DNA of 5,269 bases from Verrucomicrobiia bacterium (GTDB lineage: Bacteria > Verrucomicrobiota > Verrucomicrobiia > Limisphaerales > Palsa-1400). Below, piece by piece: positions 1-5,269 of this stretch. The translations under genes and the position numbers were made by a program. Numbering within the stretch: the stretch's first letter is position 1; each line of letters starts with the position of its first letter. The stretch lies in assembly GCA_025934545.1 (NCBI GenBank), contig JAICXV010000226.1, forward strand, positions 1-5,269, read 5' to 3'. The notes under the pieces are model-generated. The model did no database searches. It saw only the letters and a program-made list of their open reading frames with translations, and was not told where the DNA came from.

Positions 1-146
1 CGAATCACTTCCTCGCCATCCAAAACAACATCCATGCGGAAAACACCGTGCGTGGATGGGTGATGTGGTCCCATCGAAACTTCGAGAAGATCGTGCGCCA
101 AACCGTTGCGTGATTCGGATACGTTATAATCGACAAGCGCGTTCAC
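1..146 (-). CDS. nuoD: NADH-quinone oxidoreductase subunit D (NuoD, 49 kDa), N-terminal 48 codons, cut by window edge
   Basis: NuoD is the 49-kDa peripheral-arm subunit of complex I; with NuoB it forms the quinone-binding cavity near cluster N2. The frame reads from a GTG at 146 and stays open to base 1. Residues 22-34 read [13 protein letters not shown], followed by [15 protein letters not shown]. This is the highly conserved N-terminal block of the family (the GPxHPxxHG motif, whose His lies in the quinone pocket). The GTG start is chosen because it overlaps the nuoC stop as GTGA and has a perfect AGGAGG 7 bases upstream. The leader before the motif (about 20 residues) is short, as is usual when NuoD is not fused to NuoC. 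About 350 residues should lie beyond the left edge. Identity is near certain; the non-ATG start is inferred. Confidence 0.95.
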   Translation of the reverse strand, partial: MNALVDYNVSESRNGLAHDLLEVSMGPHHPSTHGVFRMDVVLDGEEVI

Positions 147-778
147 GACGTCGCCTCCTGTGGATAATGGCGCTGCGCTTTTGCAATCAATTCATCGTGC
201 GGTGTCGGTTCGTATTCGTAGTCGTCCGGCTCGACGTAATCTTTGCGCATCGGATGATCGACAAACCCTTCCCACATCAAAATACGGCGAAGGTCGGGAT
301 GGCTTGTAAATTGTATGCCGAAGAGATCGTAAACCTCGCGTTCCTGAAATTCACAACTGCGCCATACCGGCGTGAGTGAGGGTAAATTGACATTTTGCCC
401 GCGGTCGCTGGTGCGCAGCCGAATAGTTAGTGGCCCTTCCCCGCGACTGATTGAATAGAGGTGATAGACACATTCCAGGTAAGCTGGCGTTGTCTTTTCC
501 ACGACTTCGTCAACGTCCTTTTCCACTCCATCGACCAGTTTCTTGACCTTGACCTTTTCTTTTATGACGCGCTCCGGCCAATCAATGCCAGTCACGTTCG
601 AGGCGAAATCGAACTGAAACTGCGAATCGTTTTTAAGGAAATTGGCCACAGCGAGGGCGTGCGCATTATCGACTAAAAGCGAACCGGGCAACGTGGCGAT
701 GCCATTCGGGACAATCTCGACGCGCGCGCCGGTAATCTTTTGCTCCAGCGTTGCTTTGATTTGATCAAGCGTTTGCAT
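143..778 (-). CDS. nuoC: NADH-quinone oxidoreductase subunit C (NuoC, 30 kDa)
   Basis: NuoC is a peripheral-arm structural subunit of complex I without redox centres. From the chosen ATG the protein is 211 residues. The family signature is clear: [10 protein letters not shown] at 146-155, then HPDLRRIL at 160-167 and HPMRKDY at 175-181, matching the respiratory-chain 30-kDa pattern ERE-x2-[DE]-hydrophobic pair. Residues about 68-98, between the conserved GIDW and CVYHLYS, are unusually long and rich in Lys, Glu, Val and Asp compared with the Thermus homologue as I recall it. The start is the ATG at 778, overlapping the nuoB stop as TGATG, with GGAAG 5 bases upstream. The frame could extend to a TTG at 811 (11 more residues), but that would overlap nuoB by 34 bases and has no Shine-Dalgarno. 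NuoC is separate from NuoD here, unlike the fused E. coli NuoCD. Confidence 0.94.
   Translation of the reverse strand: MQTLDQIKATLEQKITGARVEIVPNGIATLPGSLLVDNAHALAVANFLKNDSQFQFDFASNVTGIDWPERVIKEKVKVKKLVDGVEKDVDEVVEKTTPAYLECVYHLYSISRGEGPLTIRLRTSDRGQNVNLPSLTPVWRSCEFQEREVYDLFGIQFTSHPDLRRILMWEGFVDHPMRKDYVEPDDYEYEPTPHDELIAKAQRHYPQEATS
154..159 (-). promoter_or_regulatory. Shine-Dalgarno site of nuoD
   Basis: AGGAGG on the minus strand inside the last codons of nuoC, 7 bases before the GTG at 146. It is the strongest ribosome-binding site in the window and supports the GTG start for nuoD over any later in-frame codon. Confidence 0.8.
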
Positions 779-1395
779 CAGGACTTCCGCAATATTGGCT
801 TTGGATTCCAAAGGGTATGATTTTTCGTCGGCACCAAGTCATGTGCGCCGCATTCCGGCACAGGAAATTCGCTGGGTTGTTCTGGATCGAGATGGCGCGG
901 CCGGCCTCCCCCGCGCAACTTGTCGGACTCGATTTTTTTCTGTAGCGCCATTAATGCGTGCAGCAACGCCTCGGGTCGAGGTGGACAACCGGGAATGTGA
1001 ATGTCGACCGGGATATACCGGTCGATTCCCTTGAGAACATTGTATCCTTGTTTGAACGGCCCGCCGGAAATCGCACATGCGCCCATCGCGATGACGTATT
1101 TTGGTTCCGGCATCTGGTTGTAGAGACGAACCACTTGCGGCGCCATTTTCTTTGTGACGGTTCCGGCGACAATCATGAGGTCCGCCTGCCGTGGCGAAGG
1201 GCGAAACACCTCCGCGCCGAACCGGGATATATCAAATCGAGCCATTGAGGCCGCAATCATTTCGATGGCGCAACAAGCGAGGCCGAATTGAAGAGGCCAT
1301 AACGAATTCTTTCGTCCCCAGTTGTAAAGCTCTGCGAGATTTGTGGTGAACACTCCCTGGCGCTTGAGTTCGTTGCGCAACGTTTCGTCGATCAT
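778..1395 (-). CDS. nuoB: NADH-quinone oxidoreductase subunit B (NuoB, 20 kDa, cluster N2)
   Basis: NuoB carries [4Fe-4S] cluster N2, the last iron-sulfur centre of complex I, which passes electrons to quinone. The 205-residue protein shows all four expected ligands: the adjacent pair Cys41-Cys42 in LACCAIEM, Cys107 in [10 protein letters not shown], and Cys137 in [11 protein letters not shown]. The 20-kDa signature G-x-D-R-hydrophobic-P-V-D is at 123-131 (GIDRYIPVD). [20 protein letters not shown] at 53-72 is the other well-conserved block. After about residue 155 the tail is variable, Pro-rich and polar, ending in [10 protein letters not shown]. The start is the ATG at 1395, which overlaps the nuoA stop as ATGA and has GGAGG 5 bases upstream. 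The frame is open to 1434, but that longer form would run 43 bases into nuoA and adds residues not typical of the family. Confidence 0.97.
   Translation of the reverse strand: MIDETLRNELKRQGVFTTNLAELYNWGRKNSLWPLQFGLACCAIEMIAASMARFDISRFGAEVFRPSPRQADLMIVAGTVTKKMAPQVVRLYNQMPEPKYVIAMGACAISGGPFKQGYNVLKGIDRYIPVDIHIPGCPPRPEALLHALMALQKKIESDKLRGGGRPRHLDPEQPSEFPVPECGAHDLVPTKNHTLWNPKPILRKS
784..788 (-). promoter_or_regulatory. Probable Shine-Dalgarno site of nuoC
   Basis: GGAAG on the minus strand within the last codons of nuoB, 5 bases before the ATG at 778. It is modest in strength, but nothing comparable precedes the alternative TTG at 811, so it favours the shorter NuoC. Confidence 0.5.
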
Positions 1396-1781
1396 GATTG
1401 CCTCCACTTCAAGAGGCCTTTCAGGCAAGCCCAAGCCAGGCCTTCAACCAGAAGCAAAACAAACACCAACATTGCGACGACCGCGCCAATAGAGAGCTGT
1501 TTGAAGACCGCGGCGAACGGGAGCAGGAATAAAATTTCCACGTCGAACACCAAAAAAATTATCGCGTAGAGATAATACTCGGCTTTGAACTGGACCCAGC
1601 CGATAGCTTGCTTGTCAAGACCGCATTCATAGGTCGAATTCTTGATGGGGCCGCGTTTCTGCGGGGAGAACAGCTTTGCCCAAAGCCGGGCGATAAGAAG
1701 CGGCGTCAGCGCAAACACAATCGCTACGGCGATAAAAACCGCCAGGAACAGGTGCGGATTGGTTTCATTTTGAGTCAACAT
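1392..1781 (-). CDS. nuoA: NADH-quinone oxidoreductase subunit A (NuoA), membrane subunit
   Basis: NuoA is a small membrane subunit of complex I at the junction of membrane and peripheral arms, next to the quinone entrance. The 129-residue protein has the family's three membrane helices at about 11-32, 69-91 and 97-118. The conserved loop between helices 1 and 2 carries YECGLD (51-56). Helix 2 has the conserved acidic residues Asp80 and Glu82 in [14 protein letters not shown]. Length is normal for the family. The ATG at 1781 is the first available start; only weak Shine-Dalgarno matches lie upstream. It is the first gene of the nuo cluster, with the usual order A-B-C-D. The 131-bp gap to the hemC stop contains no promoter I would defend, so transcription may come from a promoter I cannot recognise or from hemC. 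Confidence 0.97.
   Translation of the reverse strand: MLTQNETNPHLFLAVFIAVAIVFALTPLLIARLWAKLFSPQKRGPIKNSTYECGLDKQAIGWVQFKAEYYLYAIIFLVFDVEILFLLPFAAVFKQLSIGAVVAMLVFVLLLVEGLAWACLKGLLKWRQS
1401..1405 (-). promoter_or_regulatory. Shine-Dalgarno site of nuoB
   Basis: GGAGG on the minus strand within the end of nuoA, 5 bases before the ATG at 1395. Together with the ATGA stop/start overlap it sets the nuoB start and points to translational coupling with nuoA. Confidence 0.7.
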
Positions 1782-1842
1782 GCCGGCAGCATTTGCTGCA
1801 CGACCACCATGCTGAAAGCGCGTCCTCTCAACTCAGCCTTTA

Positions 1843-1862
1843 TTGCCAAAAGCTTTGCCAAA
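1843..1862. repeat. Two direct copies of TTGCCAAA, 12 bp apart, upstream of nuoA
   Basis: TTGCCAAA occurs at 1843-1850 and again at 1855-1862 (on the nuo-sense strand, TTTGGCAA twice). The block lies 62-81 bases before the nuoA start in the hemC-nuoA gap. Spacing start to start is 12 bp, near one helical turn. It could be a regulator site or chance. A second short direct repeat, GGCGCT at 1885-1890 and 1895-1900, lies closer to the hemC stop. Confidence 0.35.
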
Positions 1863-1912
1863 TTTGTTGATATCGGAAAATCGCGGCGCTAAGAGGCGCT
1901 GGAAATACAGCG

Positions 1913-2890
1913 TTACTGGGAGCTTTTCAGTTGCGCCGCAAGTTCTTCTCCAAGGGCAGCAGCTTCGGCCAAAGGACGTTTTCCCACAGCGCGCCGCGTT
2001 TGAGTTTGGAGGAAGGAGACAGAGTGCATCTGAATATTTTGCCCTCTTACTTCAGCGTAAGCGCCAATGGGTGTCTGACATCCACCGCCCATGGCGCGCA
2101 AAAGACTGCGTTCTGCGGTGACACAGCGGAAGGTATCAAGGTGGTTGAGACGACGACAAATCTCTGCGATCCGTTTATCATTTTCCCGGGTCTCCAAACC
2201 AATCGCACCTTGTCCCACGCACGGCAACATTTGTTCATCGTCGAAATATAGCGCGAGCAATCCTTGCGGAATACCACTCCCTGTCAATTTACCATCGGCG
2301 GTTATGGTGAAGTTCAATCGCGACAGGCCAGCGGCAGCGAGGACGATGCCGTCCAAATCGCTGTTGTCCGCCAACTTTTGGAGACGTGTGCCGACGTTTC
2401 CGCGAATTTCGACCACCTTCAAATCCGGACGAATCGCTAATAGTTGCGCTTTGCGCCGTGTGCTGCTCGTAGCGATGACTGCACCAGAGGGAAAATCCAC
2501 CAGTTTCGTGCCGGATTTGAAGCCGCGCGCCGAGCTTTGGGCAGCACCACGATATATTAACACGTCTCGAACGTCTGCACGCTCGGTGACCGCACCGAGA
2601 ATCAGCCCGGCGGGCAAGTCCGTTGGTAAGTCTTTCAGGCTATGCACCGCGAAGTCGGCGTCTTGTTCGAGCAAGGCAACTTCGAGTTCTTTCGTAAAAA
2701 GTCCGCGTGGCAAGTTTGCATTAATGCTGGCATTGGCAGCGGTCTGGAGTTTGTCGCCCGTCGTCTTGATAATTTTGATCTCGAAAGTCAGGTCCGGAAA
2801 CTCCTTCTGGCAAAGAGCCATGATCAGGCGGGATTGAGCCAGGGCGAGAGCGCTGCCGCGGCTCGCGATTATTATTGGTTGTTCTGCCAT
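1913..2890 (-). CDS. hemC: Hydroxymethylbilane synthase (porphobilinogen deaminase)
   Basis: This cytoplasmic enzyme joins four porphobilinogen molecules into hydroxymethylbilane, the precursor of uroporphyrinogen III and so of haem, sirohaem and cobalamin. The 325-residue product has the family's landmarks in order: SRGSALALAQ at 10-19; the catalytic Asp87 in HSLKDLPTDLP (83-93); TSSTRRKAQL at 141-150 and RGNVGTRL at 163-170 with the substrate-binding arginines; AAAGLSRL at 185-192; VGQGAIGLE at 225-233; and the dipyrromethane cofactor Cys271 in GGGCQTPIGAYAE. It appears intact. Length is slightly above the roughly 310 usual, with a little extra sequence around 118-132 and 195-205. The ATG at 2890 fits the N-terminal family alignment; only a weak AAGG precedes it. 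It shares strand with nuoABCD and is divergent from the Crp/Fnr regulator. Confidence 0.97.
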   Translation of the reverse strand: MAEQPIIIASRGSALALAQSRLIMALCQKEFPDLTFEIKIIKTTGDKLQTAANASINANLPRGLFTKELEVALLEQDADFAVHSLKDLPTDLPAGLILGAVTERADVRDVLIYRGAAQSSARGFKSGTKLVDFPSGAVIATSSTRRKAQLLAIRPDLKVVEIRGNVGTRLQKLADNSDLDGIVLAAAGLSRLNFTITADGKLTGSGIPQGLLALYFDDEQMLPCVGQGAIGLETRENDKRIAEICRRLNHLDTFRCVTAERSLLRAMGGGCQTPIGAYAEVRGQNIQMHSVSFLQTQTRRAVGKRPLAEAAALGEELAAQLKSSQ

Positions 2891-2910
2891 GCCAAAAAAC
2901 CTTTTTCGGC

Positions 2911-2939
2911 AGTATCAACAATGGCCGGTTGTGGGTCAA
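2911..2939 (-). promoter_or_regulatory. Candidate sigma70-type promoter of hemC
   Basis: On the minus strand, TTGACC (2939-2934), a 17-base spacer and GATACT (2916-2911) match the -35 and -10 consensus at 5/6 and 4/6. Transcription would begin near 2904, leaving a very short leader of about 14 bases before the ATG. It is the best such match in this intergenic region, but short motifs like this arise by chance. Confidence 0.35.
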
Positions 2940-3032
2940 TGTCACAGGCGGCGATACAGTCGTATTTTACTAAACAAAAAATGACGCACGTATGCCAAAT
3001 GGGGTGTAGTTGACTTCCCGCAAATTACCGAG

Positions 3033-3070
3033 GTTGTGTGCGCAGATATGAGTTGTGTGCGCAGATATGA
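3033..3070. repeat. Perfect 19-bp tandem duplication upstream of the Crp/Fnr gene
   Basis: The 19-mer GTTGTGTGCGCAGATATGA occurs at 3033-3051 and is repeated without a gap or mismatch at 3052-3070. It ends 22 bases before the start codon of the regulator. The last four bases of the second copy form the left end of a Fnr-type inverted repeat (ATGAC-N4-GTCAA) that the first copy does not complete, since its ATGA is followed by GTTG. It may be a recent slippage duplication in a promoter or a two-copy operator. No mobile element is associated. Confidence 0.9.
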
Positions 3071-3080
3071 CGTCGGTCAA
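3067..3080. promoter_or_regulatory. Candidate Fnr/Dnr-type operator
   Basis: ATGAC-GTCG-GTCAA is an inverted repeat with half-sites TGAC and GTCA. It matches the TTGA-N6-TCAA core of Fnr/Dnr/NnrR boxes at 7 of 8 positions. The regulator encoded just downstream has the E-T-x-S-R recognition helix that, in this superfamily, reads TTGA half-sites. The centre is about 20 bp before the ATG at 3093, a position that suits autorepression better than activation, unless the transcript is leaderless or starts within the gene. A single imperfect site is modest evidence. Confidence 0.4.
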
Positions 3081-3092
3081 CAAAAGTAATTT

Positions 3093-3821
3093 ATGATCAA
3101 CTTAGTTTCAGTCTCTAAACAAACCAGTCTCATCAACACGTTAACCGGTTGCTCACTGCTGTCTGGTTTGCCGTCCCAGGACCTCACTCAGATCGCCAGC
3201 CTTTCGGTGGTGAAATCGCTGCGCAAAGGCGAATACCTGTTTCGAGAAACGGATGTTTCTCACGGCTTTTACATTGTGCAGCACGGTTCCATTAACGTGC
3301 ACCGCGTTAGCGCGACCGGTAAGGAGCAGGTCATCCATATTTATCGTACCGGCGAATCGTTTGCCGAAGGGGGCCTCGCCACTTACGCAGGTTATCCCGG
3401 TGACGCTCGCGCACTGGAAACTTCACGCGTGGTGCTCGTGCAAAAGGCTGGCTTTCTGGCTTTGCTCCGGCGTCAGCCGGAGCTGGCCTTGCGCGTAATG
3501 GACGCCATGAATGGGCAGTTGCGTACGGCCATTGCCCAACTCGAAAACCTCACTCTCAAAGATGTCGAAACGCGCCTCGCCGACTGGCTGGTGCAACACT
3601 GTCCAGACCCGATGAGCGCGCACCCAGCCCGGATCGAATTGAAAATGACCAAGCGCACTTTAGCAGCGGAGTTGGGCACGGTGAGCGAAACCCTTTCCCG
3701 GACGCTGGCAAAATTTCGTGACCAACAATTGCTCTACGTCAACGGCAAGATTGTGACGCTGTTGAACCCGGCGCGACTTTGTGCCGCGCGAAACGGATTC
3801 GAATTAGTGAAGGTGCGATAA
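3093..3821 (+). CDS. Crp/Fnr-superfamily transcription regulator, Dnr/NnrR-like
   Basis: A 242-residue DNA-binding regulator. Residues about 20-140 form the cyclic-nucleotide-type beta-roll sensor domain (KGEYLFRETD at 45-54, FYIVQHGSINVHR at 59-71, GESFAEGGLA at 87-96). About 130-160 is the dimerisation helix, and about 160-230 is the Crp-type winged helix. The recognition helix contains VSETLSRTLAKF (197-208), with Glu199, Ser202 and Arg203 as in Fnr and Dnr. The Arg-Ser pair that binds cAMP phosphate in CRP is replaced by Gly-Asp near 103-104. The only cysteines are 20, 170 and 230, so an FNR-type [4Fe-4S] cluster is unlikely. The sensor domain reads most like Pseudomonas Dnr, a haem-dependent NO sensor, from recalled sequence. 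The neighbouring nnrS supports an NO-linked role. The ATG at 3093 has no clear Shine-Dalgarno. The exact signal is unproven, so no symbol is given. Confidence 0.92.
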   Translation: MINLVSVSKQTSLINTLTGCSLLSGLPSQDLTQIASLSVVKSLRKGEYLFRETDVSHGFYIVQHGSINVHRVSATGKEQVIHIYRTGESFAEGGLATYAGYPGDARALETSRVVLVQKAGFLALLRRQPELALRVMDAMNGQLRTAIAQLENLTLKDVETRLADWLVQHCPDPMSAHPARIELKMTKRTLAAELGTVSETLSRTLAKFRDQQLLYVNGKIVTLLNPARLCAARNGFELVKVR

Positions 3822-3836
3822 ACCGGGCGTTAATAG

Positions 3837-5018
3837 TCAATCTTGCGGGTCGCGTTGGAATATCTTAGGGAGAACTTTCCAACACCAGAGTGCGACGCCC
3901 AATGTCCAAATGACGGCGCCATATATATAATGGCTGGCGGTGATTTTTGGCCAAAAATCACCACTGATGCGCGTCGCCATCGCAAACCACATCAGACCCG
4001 TCGCAACCAACAGCCAACGATTCGGTTCCGACATCTTCGAGAGGTTACCGCTGTGTCCAAACACCACCCGCGTCGCCACGCTAAAGGTCACAACGGCGAA
4101 CCCTCCGACGAGTGTGAGATGTAACAGGCTGACGCGGAATTGGGGGAACAGGCTCACGAACAAAAATCCTGCGATCATAAAAATGAACGCCAGTTTGAGC
4201 ACGATTCCGAATGCGTTTTTAATTTTGGCGGCGCGAAAGAGCGGCAATTCACATGCGACATAAACGAGACTCGTCACAAAACGAATGCCCGGACCCAGCC
4301 GAAACCAACCGTCGGCTTCCAACCAAAAGGATACCAGGATCAAAATTCCCGTAGTAAGCGCCGGCCATGCTCTGGCTAGCCAGCCCGATCCGGGCGTTTT
4401 GGCTTCGGGAAGGTCATGCGGATTCGGCAACCCAAAAAAGCGTGGCAACACAAACGCACCGACTCCCAGAATCGGCAACAGAACAAAGCCTTGATACGAC
4501 AACAAATGTTGCAGAAGCGGACGAGCTGGTGGTTCGTCTGAGTAGCTGGCGACGATTCCCAGAATCGCTCCGCCCATCGCACATAACAGACCCAAAAGAA
4601 CGAGAATGAATCCAGGCGGTGGCGTATCTTTTCGCTTAGGGAAACGCCACGCAACACAAAGGCCGAAGATACCCAGCAACGCCAGAAACAGCGTATCGCC
4701 GCCCGAAATTTTCGCCATGGCATACAACGTGTTCATCGCAAGATAGACCACGAGCAGCAATAGAACTTCAATTCGGGCGAAAGCCGTCGTCGAAAGCATT
4801 CGCGGCATGGCTGTGCCGAGGAATCCAAAAATAAAACCGCCGAACAATCCATACGCCATGATGCGCGCGTGGCTTAACCCGGGATAAAATTTCGACACTC
4901 CCGAAAAATACAACGGCCACAAAGACACGCCGATGAGTCCGACAATAATGGCACACGGAAAAAAAATGCGGAACGGTTCAGCGGCCAGTTCTTTGGTCGA
5001 AATGCGCGATGTATTCAT
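3837..5018 (-). CDS. nnrS: NnrS family multi-pass membrane protein (NO stress)
   Basis: A 393-residue inner-membrane protein with about twelve hydrophobic helices (roughly 18-38, 52-72, 83-102, 107-125, 136-158, 174-193, 217-235, 243-261, 270-292, 298-318, 335-352, 362-382). NnrS hallmarks are present: EPFRIFFP at 14-21, a YPGLSHARIMAYG stretch at 45-57 with His50, GFLGTAMPRML at 65-75, QGFVLLPILGVGAFVLPRFFG at 176-196, and the C-terminal LLHLTLVGGF then TFSVATRVVFGHSG (298-324) with His300 and His322. Family members are reported as haem- and copper-containing proteins that protect against nitric oxide and are often under NnrR/Dnr control. The biochemical mechanism is not settled. The gene converges on the Crp/Fnr regulator with only 15 bp between stops and no visible terminator hairpin. 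The ATG at 5018 fits the family N-terminus; the Shine-Dalgarno is weak. Confidence 0.93.
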   Translation of the reverse strand: MNTSRISTKELAAEPFRIFFPCAIIVGLIGVSLWPLYFSGVSKFYPGLSHARIMAYGLFGGFIFGFLGTAMPRMLSTTAFARIEVLLLLVVYLAMNTLYAMAKISGGDTLFLALLGIFGLCVAWRFPKRKDTPPPGFILVLLGLLCAMGGAILGIVASYSDEPPARPLLQHLLSYQGFVLLPILGVGAFVLPRFFGLPNPHDLPEAKTPGSGWLARAWPALTTGILILVSFWLEADGWFRLGPGIRFVTSLVYVACELPLFRAAKIKNAFGIVLKLAFIFMIAGFLFVSLFPQFRVSLLHLTLVGGFAVVTFSVATRVVFGHSGNLSKMSEPNRWLLVATGLMWFAMATRISGDFWPKITASHYIYGAVIWTLGVALWCWKVLPKIFQRDPQD

Positions 5019-5036
5019 TGTTGTGAACGACTTTGT

Positions 5037-5065
5037 GTAGTAGCGGTGAAAAAATTAGCTGATAA
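5037..5065 (-). promoter_or_regulatory. Weak candidate promoter of nnrS
   Basis: On the minus strand, TTATCA (5065-5060), 17 bases and TACTAC (5042-5037) give partial -35 and -10 matches (4/6 and 3/6), ending 18 bases before the nnrS ATG. I saw no TTGA-N6-TCAA site upstream of nnrS, so direct control by the adjacent regulator is not shown by the sequence. Confidence 0.18.
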
Positions 5066-5166
5066 CGGTTGCCTCGCCTCACCCTTCGTTGCGCGTCTAT
5101 CCGCATTTTTTGGCCATCGCTGCACAGCGGAATCCGTCTCGCGACAATTTTGGAAAAACGAACGCC

Positions 5167-5189
5167 AAAATCGGTGTATCGCCGTTTTT
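5167..5189 (+). terminator. Possible small hairpin with T run
   Basis: CGGTG (5172-5176) pairs with CGCCG (5180-5184), including one G-T wobble, around a 3-base loop TAT. It is flanked by AAAA and followed by TTTTT. The T run fits a plus-strand terminator, but no plus-strand gene ends just upstream. On the minus strand the stem has a C-A mismatch, so a role for a gene entering from the right is weaker. It could be a regulatory site or chance. Confidence 0.2.
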
Positions 5190-5269
5190 GAGGGCAGGCG
5201 ACTCTAAATACAGAATTAAAGACATTTATTTCTTTATTTAGATATGAGCCATAAACACAACATCTTCTC

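Larger units (their letters stand above)
5019..5269. other. Non-coding right end: nnrS upstream region and possible start of another gene
   Basis: These 251 bases hold no gene I can support. CGCTG-CA-CAGCG at 5118-5129 is a short palindrome. A hairpin with flanking A and T runs lies at 5167-5189. From about 5201 the DNA becomes AT-rich, like an upstream region. TTGAGG (5188-5193), 17 bases and CAGAAT (5211-5216) form a weak plus-strand promoter-like pair. An ATG at 5244 opens a plus-strand frame reading MSHKHNIF up to the window edge, without a clear Shine-Dalgarno. Whether this is a real gene start cannot be judged from nine codons. Confidence 0.4.

Noticed and set aside
779..811. TTG-start extension of nuoC by 11 codons
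   Set aside because: No Shine-Dalgarno precedes the TTG and it overlaps nuoB by 34 bases; the ATG in the TGATG overlap is better supported.
1396..1434. Longer nuoB starting inside nuoA
   Set aside because: It overlaps nuoA by 43 bases; the ATG at 1395 with GGAGG and an ATGA overlap matches normal NuoB starts.
1886..1899. GCGC-N6-GCGC after hemC as a terminator
   Set aside because: The stem is only four base pairs and no proper T run follows on the minus strand.
2091..2837. Plus-strand open frame of 248 codons opposite hemC
   Set aside because: It is Ser/Arg-rich with no recognisable domain and lies fully antisense to an intact hemC, so it is a shadow frame.
3010..3015. TTGACT as a -35 box for the Crp/Fnr gene
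   Set aside because: At 16-18 bases downstream there is no acceptable -10 hexamer (GTTGTG or TTGTGT), so no promoter is called.
3822..3836. Bidirectional terminator between the regulator and nnrS
   Set aside because: The 15-bp gap and its flanks show no stem-loop with a T run on either strand.
4980..5269. Minus-strand frame open for about 95 codons, entering from the right edge and overlapping the nnrS start
   Set aside because: The translation is Arg-rich and unlike a folded protein, with no motif; it crosses an AT-rich intergenic stretch and overlaps the nnrS start. It is most likely chance.

Overview
The window looks like the chromosome of a free-living, respiring Gram-negative-type bacterium of roughly 50% GC. 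The protein style (separate nuoC and nuoD, a NuoC with a charged insertion, an NnrS beside a Crp/Fnr regulator) reminds me of Verrucomicrobiota, perhaps the Pedosphaera/Limisphaerales branch. That placement is an impression from recalled family sequences, not a computed result.

Left part (1-1781, minus strand): the first four genes of a complex I operon, read right to left as nuoA, nuoB, nuoC and the first 48 codons of nuoD, which leaves the window at base 1. All junctions overlap by 1-4 bases (ATGA, TGATG, GTGA), and a Shine-Dalgarno-like sequence precedes the internal starts. These overlaps favour internal starts for nuoB and nuoC over the longest possible frames. Together the genes supply the membrane subunit NuoA and the first peripheral-arm subunits (N2 cluster and quinone site region) of the proton-pumping NADH:quinone oxidoreductase.

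Middle (1913-2890, minus strand): hemC, porphobilinogen deaminase of tetrapyrrole synthesis, 131 bp upstream of nuoA on the same strand. I see no convincing promoter or terminator between hemC and nuoA, so read-through from hemC is possible. A 202-bp divergent intergenic region (2891-3092) then separates hemC from a plus-strand regulator. It holds a sigma70-like candidate promoter for hemC, a perfect 19-bp tandem duplication, and an Fnr/Dnr-type inverted repeat just in front of the regulator gene.

Right part (3093-5018): a Crp/Fnr-superfamily regulator that resembles the nitric-oxide-responsive Dnr/NnrR type (E-T-x-S-R recognition helix, no FNR cysteine cluster, no CRP-type cAMP-binding Arg-Ser). 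It converges, 15 bp apart, on a 12-helix NnrS-family membrane protein linked to NO tolerance. The pair looks like a small nitrosative-stress or denitrification-linked module. The last 251 bases are non-coding as far as I can support: the upstream region of nnrS, a small hairpin with a T run, an AT-rich stretch, and possibly the first codons of a further plus-strand gene.

The genes share a respiratory theme: NADH oxidation, haem supply, and sensing and tolerance of NO. I found no mobile element, CRISPR array, tRNA or rRNA, and no clearly unprecedented system. The least explained DNA is the repeat-plus-palindrome block at 3033-3080.
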